Positions 25,357 through 34,984 are shown, counted from the first letter of the stretch. The stretch is DNA of 58,305 bases from Mesobacillus campisalis (GCF_000986785.1 NZ_LAYY01000020.1:1-58305), one strand, 5' to 3'. The notes: generated by a model not told the origin, from the letters alone. A program made the numbers and translations.

Positions 25357-26106
25357 TTGTCATTACGACTGCAGGAAAAGGTTGCCTTTATTACAGGTGC
25401 CGCCAATGGAATAGGAAGAGAAACGGCCATTTTATTTGCTAGTCATGGCGCCAAGGTCGTTGTAACAGATATTGACGAGGACGGCCTTCACGAAACCACC
25501 CATACAATCAAGGAAAACGGCGGCCTTGTCCTCGCTATGAAACAGGATGTGTCTCTGGAACAAGACTGGAGGCATGCAATGGAGACAACAGAAAAAGAAT
25601 ACGGCAGGCTGGATATTCTTATGAATAATGCAGGCGTTGGAAAAAGGATTGGATTGGCTGAAACCTCCCTGGAACAGTTTGAAGAAATCCAATCGATCAA
25701 CTCCACCGGGGTCTTTTTGGGAATGAAATATGGAGCCAGCCTGATGAAAAAATCTCAGGGAGGTTCCATTATTAATATTTCATCCATGTATGGAATCGTC
25801 GGCAGTCCGGGAAGTACAGCCTATCATGCTTCCAAAGGAGCTGTCAGGCTAATGACCAAATCGGCAGCGCTCGAGCTGTCAAAGGATTTTATCCGGGTGA
25901 ATTCCATACATCCCGGCGTCATTGTGACCCAGATGTCGATGACAGGAGCGAAGAATGGAGTCCACCATCTGAAAGACAAAACGCCTTGGCCGGAATTGGG
26001 TGAACCTAAAGACATTGCTTTTGGGGCTCTATATTTAGCCTCAGATGAATCCCGCTATGTGACTGGTTCAGAGTTGGTAATTGATGGCGGATTTATCGCA
26101 CAATGA
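25357..26106 (+). CDS. Short-chain dehydrogenase/reductase (SDR), first of a tandem pair
   Basis: This 249-residue classical SDR has the cofactor motif TGAANGIG near residue 14, NNAG, the catalytic Ser in ISSMYGIVG and the YHASKG Tyr/Lys pair. The acidic residue after strand 2 (VVTDIDEDG) points to NAD. Relatives include cyclopentanol and 3-alpha/20-beta-hydroxysteroid dehydrogenases, so alcohol-ketone conversion of a cyclic substrate is likely. I place the start at TTG 25357 (MSLRLQEKVAFITG) because it gives the same length and N-terminus as the paralogue that follows, and because longer starts overlap promoter P3. It is 72 bases before the second SDR. Confidence 0.87.
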   Translation: MSLRLQEKVAFITGAANGIGRETAILFASHGAKVVVTDIDEDGLHETTHTIKENGGLVLAMKQDVSLEQDWRHAMETTEKEYGRLDILMNNAGVGKRIGLAETSLEQFEEIQSINSTGVFLGMKYGASLMKKSQGGSIINISSMYGIVGSPGSTAYHASKGAVRLMTKSAALELSKDFIRVNSIHPGVIVTQMSMTGAKNGVHHLKDKTPWPELGEPKDIAFGALYLASDESRYVTGSELVIDGGFIAQ

Positions 26107-26178
26107 CCTAATGAAACTCCAGCTGGAACTTAGCTTTTAGACGAAAGAATAGAAGATCTTCGATCGGGGGAATAAAAA

Positions 26179-26928
26179 ATGTCAATGAAACGATTAGAAA
26201 ATAAAGTGGCCATTATTACGGGAGCGGCGAATGGAATCGGCAAGGAAGAAGCGATTCTCTTTGCTGAAAATGGTGCAAAGGTAGTGGTGACCGATATTGA
26301 TGAAGAGGGACTTTTGGATACGTTTGAAGCCATAAAAAAACTTGGCGGACAAACGATCGGCATGAAGCATGATGTTTCAAAGGAGGCAGATTGGAGAGAA
26401 GTCATATCGAGGACGGAAGCAGAATTCGGCAAGCTGGATATTCTTGTGAACAATGCAGCCATTTTAAGCAGAAACGGATTGGCCGACACCTCTTTGGAGG
26501 AATTCAACAGAATCCAATCCGTTAATACAGCAGGTACCTTTCTTGGAATGAAATATGGCGCTGAACTGATCAGGAAAACCTCAGGAAAAGGTTCCATCAT
26601 CAACACTTCTTCAGGCTCCGGGCTGGTCGGAAGTCCTGGTAGTACCGCCTACCACGCTTCAAAAGGTGCTGTACGCATTATGACCAAATCAGCTGCAATC
26701 GAACTGGCGAAAAGTTTTATCCGGGTAAACTCAATCCATCCTGGGGTGATTGAAACCGCTATGTCCGGCGGCAAAAGCGGAGAACACCCTTTAAAGGATA
26801 AAATCCCCTGGCCTGGCCTGGGAAAACCCATTGATATTGCCTATGGCGCCCTTTACCTGGCCTCTGATGAGTCTCGCTATGTAACTGGTTCGGAGTTAAT
26901 CATCGACGGCGGCTATACAGCACAATAA
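26179..26928 (+). CDS. Short-chain dehydrogenase/reductase (SDR), second of a tandem pair
   Basis: This 249-residue paralogue of the preceding SDR is similar along its whole length (TGAANGIGKEEAILFAENGAKVVVTDIDEEG, NNAA, TSSGSGLVGSPGSTAYHASKGAVRIMTKSAAIELAKSFIRVNSIHPGV). Here NNAG is NNAA and the Ser motif is NTSSGSG. Start ATG 26179 follows GGGGGAATAAAAA. The pair may oxidise two stereoisomers or successive alcohols of the same substrate. A strong bidirectional terminator follows at 26936. Confidence 0.9.
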   Translation: MSMKRLENKVAIITGAANGIGKEEAILFAENGAKVVVTDIDEEGLLDTFEAIKKLGGQTIGMKHDVSKEADWREVISRTEAEFGKLDILVNNAAILSRNGLADTSLEEFNRIQSVNTAGTFLGMKYGAELIRKTSGKGSIINTSSGSGLVGSPGSTAYHASKGAVRIMTKSAAIELAKSFIRVNSIHPGVIETAMSGGKSGEHPLKDKIPWPGLGKPIDIAYGALYLASDESRYVTGSELIIDGGYTAQ

Positions 26929-26933
26929 ACACA

Positions 26934-26976
26934 ATAAAAGGCATGCAGGATTGGATCATTCCTGCATGCCTTTTAA
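26934..26976. terminator. Strong bidirectional terminator
   Basis: Perfect 15-bp arms at 26936-26950 and 26960-26974, with A4 and T4 forming the outer stem, lie between the convergent SDR and TRAP operons. Confidence 0.9.
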
Positions 26977-26993
26977 GTTTGGGCCCACTTCTT

Positions 26994-28310
26994 TTATTGA
27001 ACCGAGTATGGGATAAATAAAGCAATTTCAGGGAAGATGTAAAGCAGGACAACCAGAGCAAGAATTGGAACCATAAAGAGCAGCGATCCTTTAAAAATTT
27101 GTGTGAGCTCCAATTCTTTTACCACTCCATTTAAGACGAAACAATTCATCCCCACAGGCGGAGAAATCAAACCCATTTCAACAACGAGAACGATAATGAC
27201 ACCGAACCAGATTAGATCAAATCCTACCGCCTCAATTAAGGGCAAAATGATTGGAATGGTTACTACCACCATTGAAAGCGTATCCATAATTGCGCCTAAT
27301 AAAATATACATCAGGACAATGATGACAAAGAGCATGGCAGGAGATAGATTGGTTGAAAACAAAGTGTCAGATATCAAATGAGGAACACGGGTAATGGTTA
27401 AAACGTAATTCAGGACAAATGCTCCAATTACAATAGCGAAGATAAATCCGGTTGTTTTAATGGTTTCAAATATGGCTTCATTAATTTTTGCCACTGTTAA
27501 CTTTTTACGGATAAGGCCGATTAAAAAGGCCCCCATGGCACCCGCTCCTGCGGCTTCAGTAGCGGTAAAAATCCCGAAGTACATTCCGCCTAATACGATG
27601 GTAAAAAGGATGAATATCCAAATGGTTGCCTTTAAAGACGAAAAGCGCTCCTTCCAGGTAACCTTTTGTTCATTTGTATGTGCTATCAGATCCGGTTTTA
27701 TGATCGAGCTTACATAGATGGTAATCATGAAAAACATCGTCAGCAAGATTCCAGGGATGATTCCGGCCATTAAAAGCTTGCCAATGGATTGTTCAGTCAT
27801 CATCCCATATATGATAAACATGGTGCTTGGCGGAATTAGAATGCCAAGCGTCCCGCCAGCCGCGATGGAACCGCCTGTCAGGCTTTTGCTGTAGCCAGCT
27901 GCCAGCATCTCCTTTGAAGCCATAACTCCAATGGTTCCTGTTGTCGCTAAACTTGAACCTGACGCCGCCGCAAACATGGCGGAGGATCCTATTGTAGCCA
28001 TTCCCAATCCGCCCCTGAAACCACTCAGCCAATTTCGAAAAGCTGTGTACAACTCATTGCTGATTCCAGATGAATAAATGAGCTGCCCCATTAAAACGAA
28101 TAACGGAATGGTAGTCAATGTATAGGAATAACTCTGTGACCAAACAATCGTATCCAAAGCCGACATTAATGTGTCCCAGCCTCTTAAATAGAGAATCCCA
28201 ATACTTGCGGGAATGGCCATGGCAATGGCAATTGGAATACGGAAGAACATCAAAGAAAATACCATTAGGATGACCAGCAAACCAACGATAGAAACAGACA
28301 CTGCACTCAC
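26994..28310 (-). CDS. TRAP transporter large permease (DctM)
   Basis: This 438-residue integral membrane protein has about 12 hydrophobic segments and DctM-family sequence: IPIAIAMAIPASIGILYLRG, GQLIYSSGISNELYTAFRNWLSGFRGGLGMATIGSSAMFAAASGSS, and LGILIPPSTMFIIYG. It forms the Na+-driven translocation channel for a carboxylate-type substrate delivered by the binding protein. The start is GTG 28310, which overlaps the stop of dctQ by four bases. It is last in the operon CMD-dctP-dctQ-dctM. Confidence 0.93.
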   Translation of the reverse strand: MSAVSVSIVGLLVILMVFSLMFFRIPIAIAMAIPASIGILYLRGWDTLMSALDTIVWSQSYSYTLTTIPLFVLMGQLIYSSGISNELYTAFRNWLSGFRGGLGMATIGSSAMFAAASGSSLATTGTIGVMASKEMLAAGYSKSLTGGSIAAGGTLGILIPPSTMFIIYGMMTEQSIGKLLMAGIIPGILLTMFFMITIYVSSIIKPDLIAHTNEQKVTWKERFSSLKATIWIFILFTIVLGGMYFGIFTATEAAGAGAMGAFLIGLIRKKLTVAKINEAIFETIKTTGFIFAIVIGAFVLNYVLTITRVPHLISDTLFSTNLSPAMLFVIIVLMYILLGAIMDTLSMVVVTIPIILPLIEAVGFDLIWFGVIIVLVVEMGLISPPVGMNCFVLNGVVKELELTQIFKGSLLFMVPILALVVLLYIFPEIALFIPYSVQ

Positions 28311-28831
28311 TCCCCACTGACTAATTGTTTATTATCCTCATTCTCAATCCCCAAAGATGCATCTTTTTTACCCCTCGCTAATTCGAGGAGAAACATTCTA
28401 AATGCTTCCAGCCCCCATGCGAAGAAGCCAATGACCAACAATATTCGGAAAGGATAAAAAACAATTCCCAGTAAACTCGATGTGGATAAGTAATTCATTT
28501 TTGAGATAAAGACCCAGCATACAATGGCACAAAACAGAAGAGTCAGTACCCTGGCCAACAATAGTAAAACCAATTGAACCTTTGCCGGCAATCTATCAAA
28601 AATCAAGGTGATTGATACGTGTGAATCAGTTTTTTCGGTATAGGCCAATGAAAACACAATCATTAATACCATCGTAAATTGGACAAGCTCGATGTCTCCA
28701 ACAATCGGGCTGCCTACTGTCCTTGCTGCAGCAAAGATAAACACCATCCCTACCATAACATAAGCAATGATGTACGCTGCCCATTTATTGACTGCTGTAA
28801 TGGAATTTACCGTTTTCATAAAAAGGTTCAT
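28307..28831 (-). CDS. TRAP transporter small permease (DctQ)
   Basis: This 174-residue protein has four membrane segments and the DctQ signature FAAARTVGSPIVGDIELVQFTMVLMIVFSLAYTEKTDSHVSI. It joins the large permease to form the membrane complex. ATG 28831 follows AAAGGAAGGCGTTGAA; the end overlaps dctM, showing translational coupling. Confidence 0.9.
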   Translation of the reverse strand: MNLFMKTVNSITAVNKWAAYIIAYVMVGMVFIFAAARTVGSPIVGDIELVQFTMVLMIVFSLAYTEKTDSHVSITLIFDRLPAKVQLVLLLLARVLTLLFCAIVCWVFISKMNYLSTSSLLGIVFYPFRILLVIGFFAWGLEAFRMFLLELARGKKDASLGIENEDNKQLVSGE

Positions 28832-28945
28832 TTCAACGCCTTCCTTTCAATTTAGTATTTGAAAAGGAATAGAGGTCAGACCAGGGCTGGTCAACCCTAG
28901 TCTGATAATAATTTGTTTGGTAAAAAGCAATTCAGAACCGTCCTG

Positions 28946-30010
28946 CTAGAACGGGATCACAACGCCCTCTTCCTCTAAACTCTTTTTAAAGAACTCCATC
29001 ATTTCCTCGCCAGGGTGACCCTTTTTATTGGCTTCCTTCACCCACTCATCCCACATTTTCTTTGCAGGCTCTTTAAATTTATTCAATTCTTCTTCGTCAG
29101 GCGTGATGACTTTTCCGCCTTTGTCCTTCACCCTGTTTTCGAACTCTTGAATGGATTTCTCCATTTGAGCCATGTACAGCTCTGCCATCAGCTCTTGATG
29201 TTTTGGACCCAATTTTTCCTTGAACAGAGTTTGCAGGTCCTCAGGCATCTGATTGAATATATTTCCATTTACGAATAGACCATTCGAAGAGACACCCAAA
29301 TCAAGCTTTGTCATGTTGGGAGCCACTTCATTCAAATTAAAACCAATCGCTCCTGTTGTATTGTAAATGACGTCATCCACGATTCCCCGCTCAATGGATT
29401 CATAAAGTTCCGAATTACTGGAGGAAACAGGTACTGCTCCCCATGATTTAATCAATTCGTTTCTGGAATACAAACTATTGCTGATTTTCCGCTTTTTAAT
29501 ATCCTCAACCGTTTCGATTGGGCTTGTGGTATATAATTGTGCAGTATCAGTGGAAGAGGCACCCAGCCATACCGCATCCTGAAACTTGTCCTTCATGAAT
29601 TTATCATAAAATTTATTCATGACACTGACCGCCACATCGGGATTAGGAATGGCAAAAGGCAGGTCCCCAATGGATAATGGGAATAAAATATCATTCTTAT
29701 CTGAACTTGCGTATAAAAGGCCTACATCAAAGACCCCTCCGCTGACATCATCATAGCCGGTATCGGGTGTACCCAGCTGCGAGCTTGGAAAAACATGAAT
29801 TTTGACTCGGCCATTTGTTTCCTTCTCCACAAATTCAGCCCAGGGTTCTGAAACATTCTTCGTATATGGATGCGTTGGAGGAGCCAGATTATTATAGTTA
29901 AGTTCAAAAACTTTATCACTTTGCGCTGAAGATGAAGCCCCCTCTGTTTTTCCACATGCGGCTAGCAGCAGCATGGCGATAACGGCAACCAACATCAGTC
30001 TGATACGCAT
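28946..30010 (-). CDS. TRAP transporter solute-binding lipoprotein (DctP)
   Basis: This 354-residue extracytoplasmic binding protein has a lipobox in MLLLAACGKTEG, so it is membrane-tethered. Features of the DctP family include NNLAPPTHPYTKNVSEPWAEFVEKETNGRVKIHVFPSSQLG, then IGDLPFAIPNPD and RKISNSLYSRNELIKSWGAVPV, the region that normally carries the carboxylate-binding Arg. It captures the substrate for DctQM. ATG 30010 follows GGGGGGATATGTA. It is about 115 bases upstream of dctQ and 65 bases after the CMD gene. Confidence 0.9.
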   Translation of the reverse strand: MRIRLMLVAVIAMLLLAACGKTEGASSSAQSDKVFELNYNNLAPPTHPYTKNVSEPWAEFVEKETNGRVKIHVFPSSQLGTPDTGYDDVSGGVFDVGLLYASSDKNDILFPLSIGDLPFAIPNPDVAVSVMNKFYDKFMKDKFQDAVWLGASSTDTAQLYTTSPIETVEDIKKRKISNSLYSRNELIKSWGAVPVSSSNSELYESIERGIVDDVIYNTTGAIGFNLNEVAPNMTKLDLGVSSNGLFVNGNIFNQMPEDLQTLFKEKLGPKHQELMAELYMAQMEKSIQEFENRVKDKGGKVITPDEEELNKFKEPAKKMWDEWVKEANKKGHPGEEMMEFFKKSLEEEGVVIPF

Positions 30011-30075
30011 TACATATCCCCCCATAACTTTTAATTTGGTTTTATTGAATGGTTCCTTAACAAAGAATCAGCCTT

Positions 30076-30864
30076 TCATTTACCTCGTTTAGCCAGCACC
30101 GACTCCAGGATCGGAATTCCTGCATAGAAAGTATCCACCCCCTGGGCGCTCGTCAGTTTAAAGACCTCCATAATCTCTTCAAACGTCGCTCCAAGTCTTA
30201 AGGCACTTTGAATATGGACGCGAATTCCGACATCAAATAGATGTGTGGTAGCGCTGTCAATTGCGATATAAATGAATTCTTTCAATTTCGGACTCAGGAC
30301 ATCATTTTCCCAGGGATTTGTCAGAAATTCATAATAACTTTCAAAGAAGTGTTCATCATTCAGCAGAAGAGTGTTCCGGAATTCATGCCAGTAGCCCATT
30401 TTTTCGATAAATTTCTGCTTTAACTCTTCCTGGCGGCCATTTAATTCTGCACCTTCATATTTACCGGTCTCGTCAACCAGAATAGGCACTCCCACGGCAC
30501 AGGTATGCATGCCCAGCACACTTACCAGTTTGAAGACTTCAAGTATTTCCTTTTCTGTAGCTCCCTGATCAAGAGCGTTCTCTATATGGACTTCCAATGT
30601 ATCCTTGCTTAAATTCGTAGGTGCCGAGCTTAAGGCAACATTGATTAATTCCCTGGACTTTGCATCGAGAATATTATTTTTGTAAGGAGAAGAAACCAGT
30701 TTTTTATAAATCTTAAAAAACTCTTCATCATTTTCGAGCAAATACTCTAAAGTTTGATTCCAGTAACCCAATTGTTCCCTATAGGAAGCAGCCTGCCTTT
30801 TACCTTCCTCATCCATTCGGGGACCATTTCCATTGTAGAGCTGTTCCTTTTCTCTTGTGCCCAT
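30076..30864 (-). CDS. Two-domain carboxymuconolactone decarboxylase (CMD) family protein
   Basis: This 262-residue protein consists of an internal duplication. Each half has GYW, a helix with FFxxYxxxxxxPxxNxxLxxKxxELI, HIxxALxxGAxxxEIxEVFKLxSxxG and GxPIL, at residues about 32-140 and 158-258. Single-domain CMD proteins form hexamers; duplicated ones are known as fused dimers. The AhpD CxxC pair is absent, so peroxidase-type thiol chemistry is unlikely. A hydrolytic, decarboxylating or tautomerising role on a lactone or keto acid is inferred. It is the first gene of the TRAP operon under promoter P4, with AAAGGGAGGAAATTTGA before ATG 30864. Its substrate is probably the imported compound or its first product. 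Confidence 0.85.
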   Translation of the reverse strand: MGTREKEQLYNGNGPRMDEEGKRQAASYREQLGYWNQTLEYLLENDEEFFKIYKKLVSSPYKNNILDAKSRELINVALSSAPTNLSKDTLEVHIENALDQGATEKEILEVFKLVSVLGMHTCAVGVPILVDETGKYEGAELNGRQEELKQKFIEKMGYWHEFRNTLLLNDEHFFESYYEFLTNPWENDVLSPKLKEFIYIAIDSATTHLFDVGIRVHIQSALRLGATFEEIMEVFKLTSAQGVDTFYAGIPILESVLAKRGK

Positions 30865-31081
30865 TCAAATTTCCTCCCTTTTTCTAATCGTAAAAATAGC
30901 TTGAACCTCTTGCAGCCTTGGGAATAAGATTCATGCTGACCTTTAAAGCAGCTTCTGATTACCCTTATCGTCTTGTATTGGTGTGACACACAAAACTTTT
31001 TCAAATATTCAGTATTCTAGGGATATAGGTTTTTTATTCAGAAGCCTTTATTCTGGCTGAACTGCATTTTAATCTTATTTA

Positions 31082-31097
31082 TGCAATGATTGTGCCA
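31082..31097 (-). promoter_or_regulatory. Sigma-54 promoter P4 (CMD-TRAP operon)
   Basis: TGGCACAATCATTGCA on the minus strand fits -24/-12 exactly. It differs from P5 at one base only. The leader to the CMD start is about 205 bases. Confidence 0.88.
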
Positions 31098-31226
31098 AGT
31101 GTGGAAACGACGGAACAATAGTAATGAGCTTGGGGATGGAACCCGTTCATTAACAACCTACCTGCCTATTAAAATGTTTTTCTTAAGTGATTAGAGATAG
31201 TCCACCGTATAAATTCCTTTTCAGAT

Positions 31227-31265
31227 GGTATCAATAATGAAACATTCCGTTTCGTGTTTGATGCA
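31227..31265. promoter_or_regulatory. Paired activator sites for P4
   Basis: GGTATCAATAATGAAACA (31227-31244) and CGTTTCGTGTTTGATGCA (31248-31265) each match one arm well and one poorly. They are 21 bases apart and 130-168 bases upstream of P4. Confidence 0.45.
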
Positions 31266-31314
31266 TATTTGGAGGCTAGTTACGGATTAAAAAGGAAGCT
31301 TATGCCATGACTTG

Positions 31315-32940
31315 CTACCGTGTTTCGCTTACAGAATAGGAGTTATAATCGTTACGCAATTTCATTTTAAGGAACTTGCCTACAGAAGTTTTAGGTATCT
31401 CTTCAATAAAAATGAAATCATCCGGCAACCACCATTTAGCAAACTGTGGAGCCAGGAAATCCAATAACTCATCCTTGGTTATATGGCCATTGGCGGTTTT
31501 GCTTTTTACAATAAAAGCGACTGGACGTTCCTGCCACTTCTCATGAGGAACAGATATGACGGCAGCTTCTGAAACGGCATCATGAGCCATAAGCGCATTT
31601 TCAAGATCAACAGAGGATATCCATTCTCCTCCGCTTTTAATTAAATCTTTTGTTCGGTCAACAATTTTTATCGTACCTTCTGCATCTACTGTTGCAATGT
31701 CTCCAGTGTATAGCCAGCCATCTTTTACAGCTTCAGCTGTTTTTTCCGGCTGATTATAATACGCATCCGTGATCCATGGTCCACGAACCAACACTTCTCC
31801 CATATCCTTACCATTTTGCGTTACCTTACCATGTTCATTTATGACCTTTATTTCAATTCCCGGAACAGGAATTCCCTGTTTAGATATAAATTCCAGCTTT
31901 TCCTCTGATTCCAAACCTTGCTGGTAGCTTTTCAATCGGGAAACGGTAGCAACAGGGCTGGTTTCTGTACTTCCATAGGCATGAATAAAGGAAAGATTGT
32001 ATTTCTCCTGATAGGTTCGGATGATTGCCTTTGGCAGAGCAGAACCTCCGCATACAATATTTCTCAAACTTGATAAATCGTACGTATTGGTGTTCAATTC
32101 ATTTAATAAACCAATCCATATTGTTGGAACTCCGGCCGTAATCGTAACCCTCTCCGATTCAATCAAATTTCCGAGTGTTTTAAAAGTAAAATTAGGCCCT
32201 GGCAAAACTTGTGTGGTGCCAAACCAGACGGAAGCAAATGGGAATCCCCATGCATTAACATGAAACATTGGAACAACATGCATGGCGATATCGGACTCGG
32301 ATAATGCCATCGTATCCGCTAACCCAAGCATCATACTATGCAAGACAATGCTTCTATGGGTGTATAAAACCCCTTTTGGATTCCCAGTTGTCGCAGAAGT
32401 GTAACACATGCCAGCTGGATCATTTTCATTTAAATCTACAGGAAATGTATGATGTTGATTTCCAGTTTTCAAAAGCGTCTCATAATCATAGACAGGCTGA
32501 AGGATCGTTTCGGGCAGTTCTTCTTCATCAGACAGGATAATAAACGCTTTTACATGAGGGATGTCATCTTTGATGGTTTCAATGATTGGCAATAAACCCT
32601 TATCAATAAGTAAAACTTTATCTTTGGCATCATTAATGATATATTTCAGGTGGTCTGATGAAAGGCGGATATTTATCGTATGGAGTACGGCACCCATACT
32701 GGGAATTGCAAAATAGGCCTCCAAATGCCGGTGATCATTCCAGGCAAACGTCCCTACTTTGTCACCGCGTTCCACACCCAATTTTTCCAGCGCACTTGCC
32801 AGAGCCCTTGCCCGCTTGGCAAAATCACCATAGGTTAAGCGTGTAATTCCTGTTGCAGTTCTTGAAATGACTTGCTTTTTGGCAAAGTACTTTTCTGCCC
32901 TCACCATTAGTGTGTCAATTGTCAATTGTGTATCCATCAT
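31315..32940 (-). CDS. AlkK-like medium-chain acyl-CoA ligase (AMP-forming)
   Basis: This 541-residue ANL-superfamily ligase makes acyl-CoA from an acid, ATP and CoA. Motif A3 is TSATTGNPKGV, A5 is YGSTETSP, A7 is YTGD, A8 is IVDRTKDLIKSGGEWIS and the A10 Lys lies in PKTSVGKFLK. The N-terminal half (GDKVGTFAWNDHRHLEAYFAIPSMGAVLHTIN) is that of AlkK-type medium-chain ligases. The preferred start is ATG 32940 after GGAGAGATGTTCG; the frame reaches 33018. It is the last gene of the tripartite-transporter operon under P5, so it probably activates the imported acid. A second acid-activating enzyme, ADP-forming, is present in the P1 operon. Confidence 0.9.
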   Translation of the reverse strand: MMDTQLTIDTLMVRAEKYFAKKQVISRTATGITRLTYGDFAKRARALASALEKLGVERGDKVGTFAWNDHRHLEAYFAIPSMGAVLHTINIRLSSDHLKYIINDAKDKVLLIDKGLLPIIETIKDDIPHVKAFIILSDEEELPETILQPVYDYETLLKTGNQHHTFPVDLNENDPAGMCYTSATTGNPKGVLYTHRSIVLHSMMLGLADTMALSESDIAMHVVPMFHVNAWGFPFASVWFGTTQVLPGPNFTFKTLGNLIESERVTITAGVPTIWIGLLNELNTNTYDLSSLRNIVCGGSALPKAIIRTYQEKYNLSFIHAYGSTETSPVATVSRLKSYQQGLESEEKLEFISKQGIPVPGIEIKVINEHGKVTQNGKDMGEVLVRGPWITDAYYNQPEKTAEAVKDGWLYTGDIATVDAEGTIKIVDRTKDLIKSGGEWISSVDLENALMAHDAVSEAAVISVPHEKWQERPVAFIVKSKTANGHITKDELLDFLAPQFAKWWLPDDFIFIEEIPKTSVGKFLKMKLRNDYNSYSVSETR

Positions 32941-33024
32941 CGAACATCTCTCCAATCTATTCACTATTTTAAATGTTGACCGCCTATCAAATATGAAAGA
33001 CTTTCTGTTATTTACCATGGAAAT

Positions 33025-34521
33025 CTAAGTAGATATCGAGGATTCCTCTGTGTTTTTCTTTGTTTTCTTAAATGCCATTAAACCTATAATTATTAGCGTT
33101 ATTAAAATCAATACAATTGAAAAGGGACGTGTATAAAAAATATCAAAGTTTCCTCCTGAAATAATTAATGAACGCCGGAAGCTTTCTTCGATAATCGGTC
33201 CCAATACAAATGCCAGAATGAAAGAGGCAATGGAAAAGTTTAACTTTATAAAAATATAACTAACAATCCCTATTAACAACGCCAGCCATAAATCAAAATG
33301 TAAACTCCTTGATACATATACTCCAATAATCGAAAGGGCGAAAACTACTGGGATTAAGATTGGATTTGGGACAGTTGTGGTTCTTGCAAAGAGTGTTGTT
33401 ACGTATTTTCCAATCACAAACATTACAATGGTTGTAAGCAGGAAACCAAAAATGATCCCGTAAACTAAATCCGGCTCGGTCTTAAATAGTGTCGGACCTG
33501 GTTGAAGGCCGTGAATAATAAATGCTCCACTGATGATGGCAATGGAAGGTGAACCGGGTATGCCAAGAGATAATAGTGGAACGAGTGCTCCTCCTACAGC
33601 AGCGTTATTAGCCGCTTCTGGTGCAGCGATGCCCTCTGGGTTTCCTTTACCGAACGTACTCTTTGTCTTAGACCATACTTTCGCAAGGCTATACGAAAAC
33701 CATGCTGCAGGTCCGGCTCCCATTCCGGGAAATATCCCTACTACAGACCCTGTTACCGACCCAATCCCAATTGGTTTTAAAACACTTCTAAACTCCCGGT
33801 ATGTTAATTTCGTTTTTAGTTCACTTGACTCATTTACATATCTTTTCTTCATATCCTTGTTGACCATTAAAAAGAGCTCTGTAAAGGCAAACATACCAAC
33901 TAATAAAGCAATGATTCCAACGCCTTCCATTAATTCAATCTGTCCAAGTGTAAATCGTTGAGCTCCTGTAAAGCTGTCCATTCCAATCGTGGCAGTCATT
34001 AATCCCAGAACAGCGGAAATTAAACTTTTAACAGTATCTTGCGTACCTAAAGCACTGACTGCCAGCAAACCTAGCAGAGCAATCCAAAAATATTCCGGTT
34101 CAGAAATCATGAGTGCAAATTTCACTAGAAAGTCTGAGAGTAAAATGACAACTAAAGCCCCAAACAACCCACCGATAAAGGAGGCGTAAAGCGAATAAGC
34201 AAGTGCTTTTCCTGGTGATTTTTGTTTTGCCAACGCATACCCATCCCAAGCGGTGACCAATGCAGCAGGTGTACCTGGAACACCAATCACTATTGCAGAT
34301 ATAGAGCCTCCATACTCACAAGCCTGGTAAGTTGCCAGCAACAAAAGGATGGAGGCTAATGGATCCATGATATACGTGAGCGGGAGCAAAAGGACAATCG
34401 CAAGTGTAGCTCCCATACCAGGAATAGCGCCTACCAGCATCCCAAATAATGTACCAATCACTAATGCTGCCAAATTTGACCAAGTAAATAATATGGATAC
34501 ATCAAAATGCAAAAAATCCAT
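33025..34521 (-). CDS. Tripartite tricarboxylate transporter large permease (TctA)
   Basis: This 498-residue membrane protein of the TctA family has about 12 segments. It carries the family hallmarks GAIPGMGATLAI, ACEYGGSISAIVIGVPGTPAALVTAWDGYALAKQ, PGMGAGPAAWFSY, and LSLGIPGSPSIAIISGAF. It is the channel of a secondary, binding-protein-dependent carboxylate importer. ATG 34521 follows AAAGGGGTAGTGT, about 20 bases after tctB. Confidence 0.93.
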   Translation of the reverse strand: MDFLHFDVSILFTWSNLAALVIGTLFGMLVGAIPGMGATLAIVLLLPLTYIMDPLASILLLLATYQACEYGGSISAIVIGVPGTPAALVTAWDGYALAKQKSPGKALAYSLYASFIGGLFGALVVILLSDFLVKFALMISEPEYFWIALLGLLAVSALGTQDTVKSLISAVLGLMTATIGMDSFTGAQRFTLGQIELMEGVGIIALLVGMFAFTELFLMVNKDMKKRYVNESSELKTKLTYREFRSVLKPIGIGSVTGSVVGIFPGMGAGPAAWFSYSLAKVWSKTKSTFGKGNPEGIAAPEAANNAAVGGALVPLLSLGIPGSPSIAIISGAFIIHGLQPGPTLFKTEPDLVYGIIFGFLLTTIVMFVIGKYVTTLFARTTTVPNPILIPVVFALSIIGVYVSRSLHFDLWLALLIGIVSYIFIKLNFSIASFILAFVLGPIIEESFRRSLIISGGNFDIFYTRPFSIVLILITLIIIGLMAFKKTKKNTEESSIST

Positions 34522-34540
34522 ACACTACCCCTTTCTTCTG

Positions 34541-34984
34541 TTAAAGTGGTAATTTTAAGACGAAATTAAATATTACAAAAATGCTTATTGTTATACTGGC
34601 GGCAACAAAGGAGTTCTTTACTATAAATTCTTTTCTCAATCTTTCTGAGTAGACCGAATATAAAATTAATAGAAATAAAAACAAGTGGATATAAAAGAAA
34701 CCAACAAAAGACCAGCTGAGGATAAATAATGCCATTATTCCTATTGTTAGTAAAATGAGTTTCCCATTGGGTATATCCACCTTTTCCGCTTCTTTTTTTT
34801 TCAATGTTTTAACTAAATTTACAATCGTAAATATAATCAAAACTCCCGCCAGTATGGATGGGTAAAATCCCGCCCCCATATTTTCCGCTGTTCCGATCCC
34901 TAAAGCGGCGGACGAACGAATATATATAACACCAATCATTAGAATAATGATGCTGGCAACTGTATTTAATAGTTTTGCATTCAT
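34541..34984 (-). CDS. Tripartite tricarboxylate transporter small permease (TctB)
   Basis: This 147-residue protein has four membrane segments and a short charged linker (KTLKKKEAEKVDIPNGK). It has the TctB-type N-terminal segment with MGAGFYPSILAGVLIIF. It pairs with TctA. ATG 34984 follows GAGGTGAAAGC. Confidence 0.85.
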   Translation of the reverse strand: MNAKLLNTVASIIILMIGVIYIRSSAALGIGTAENMGAGFYPSILAGVLIIFTIVNLVKTLKKKEAEKVDIPNGKLILLTIGIMALFILSWSFVGFFYIHLFLFLLILYSVYSERLRKEFIVKNSFVAASITISIFVIFNFVLKLPL

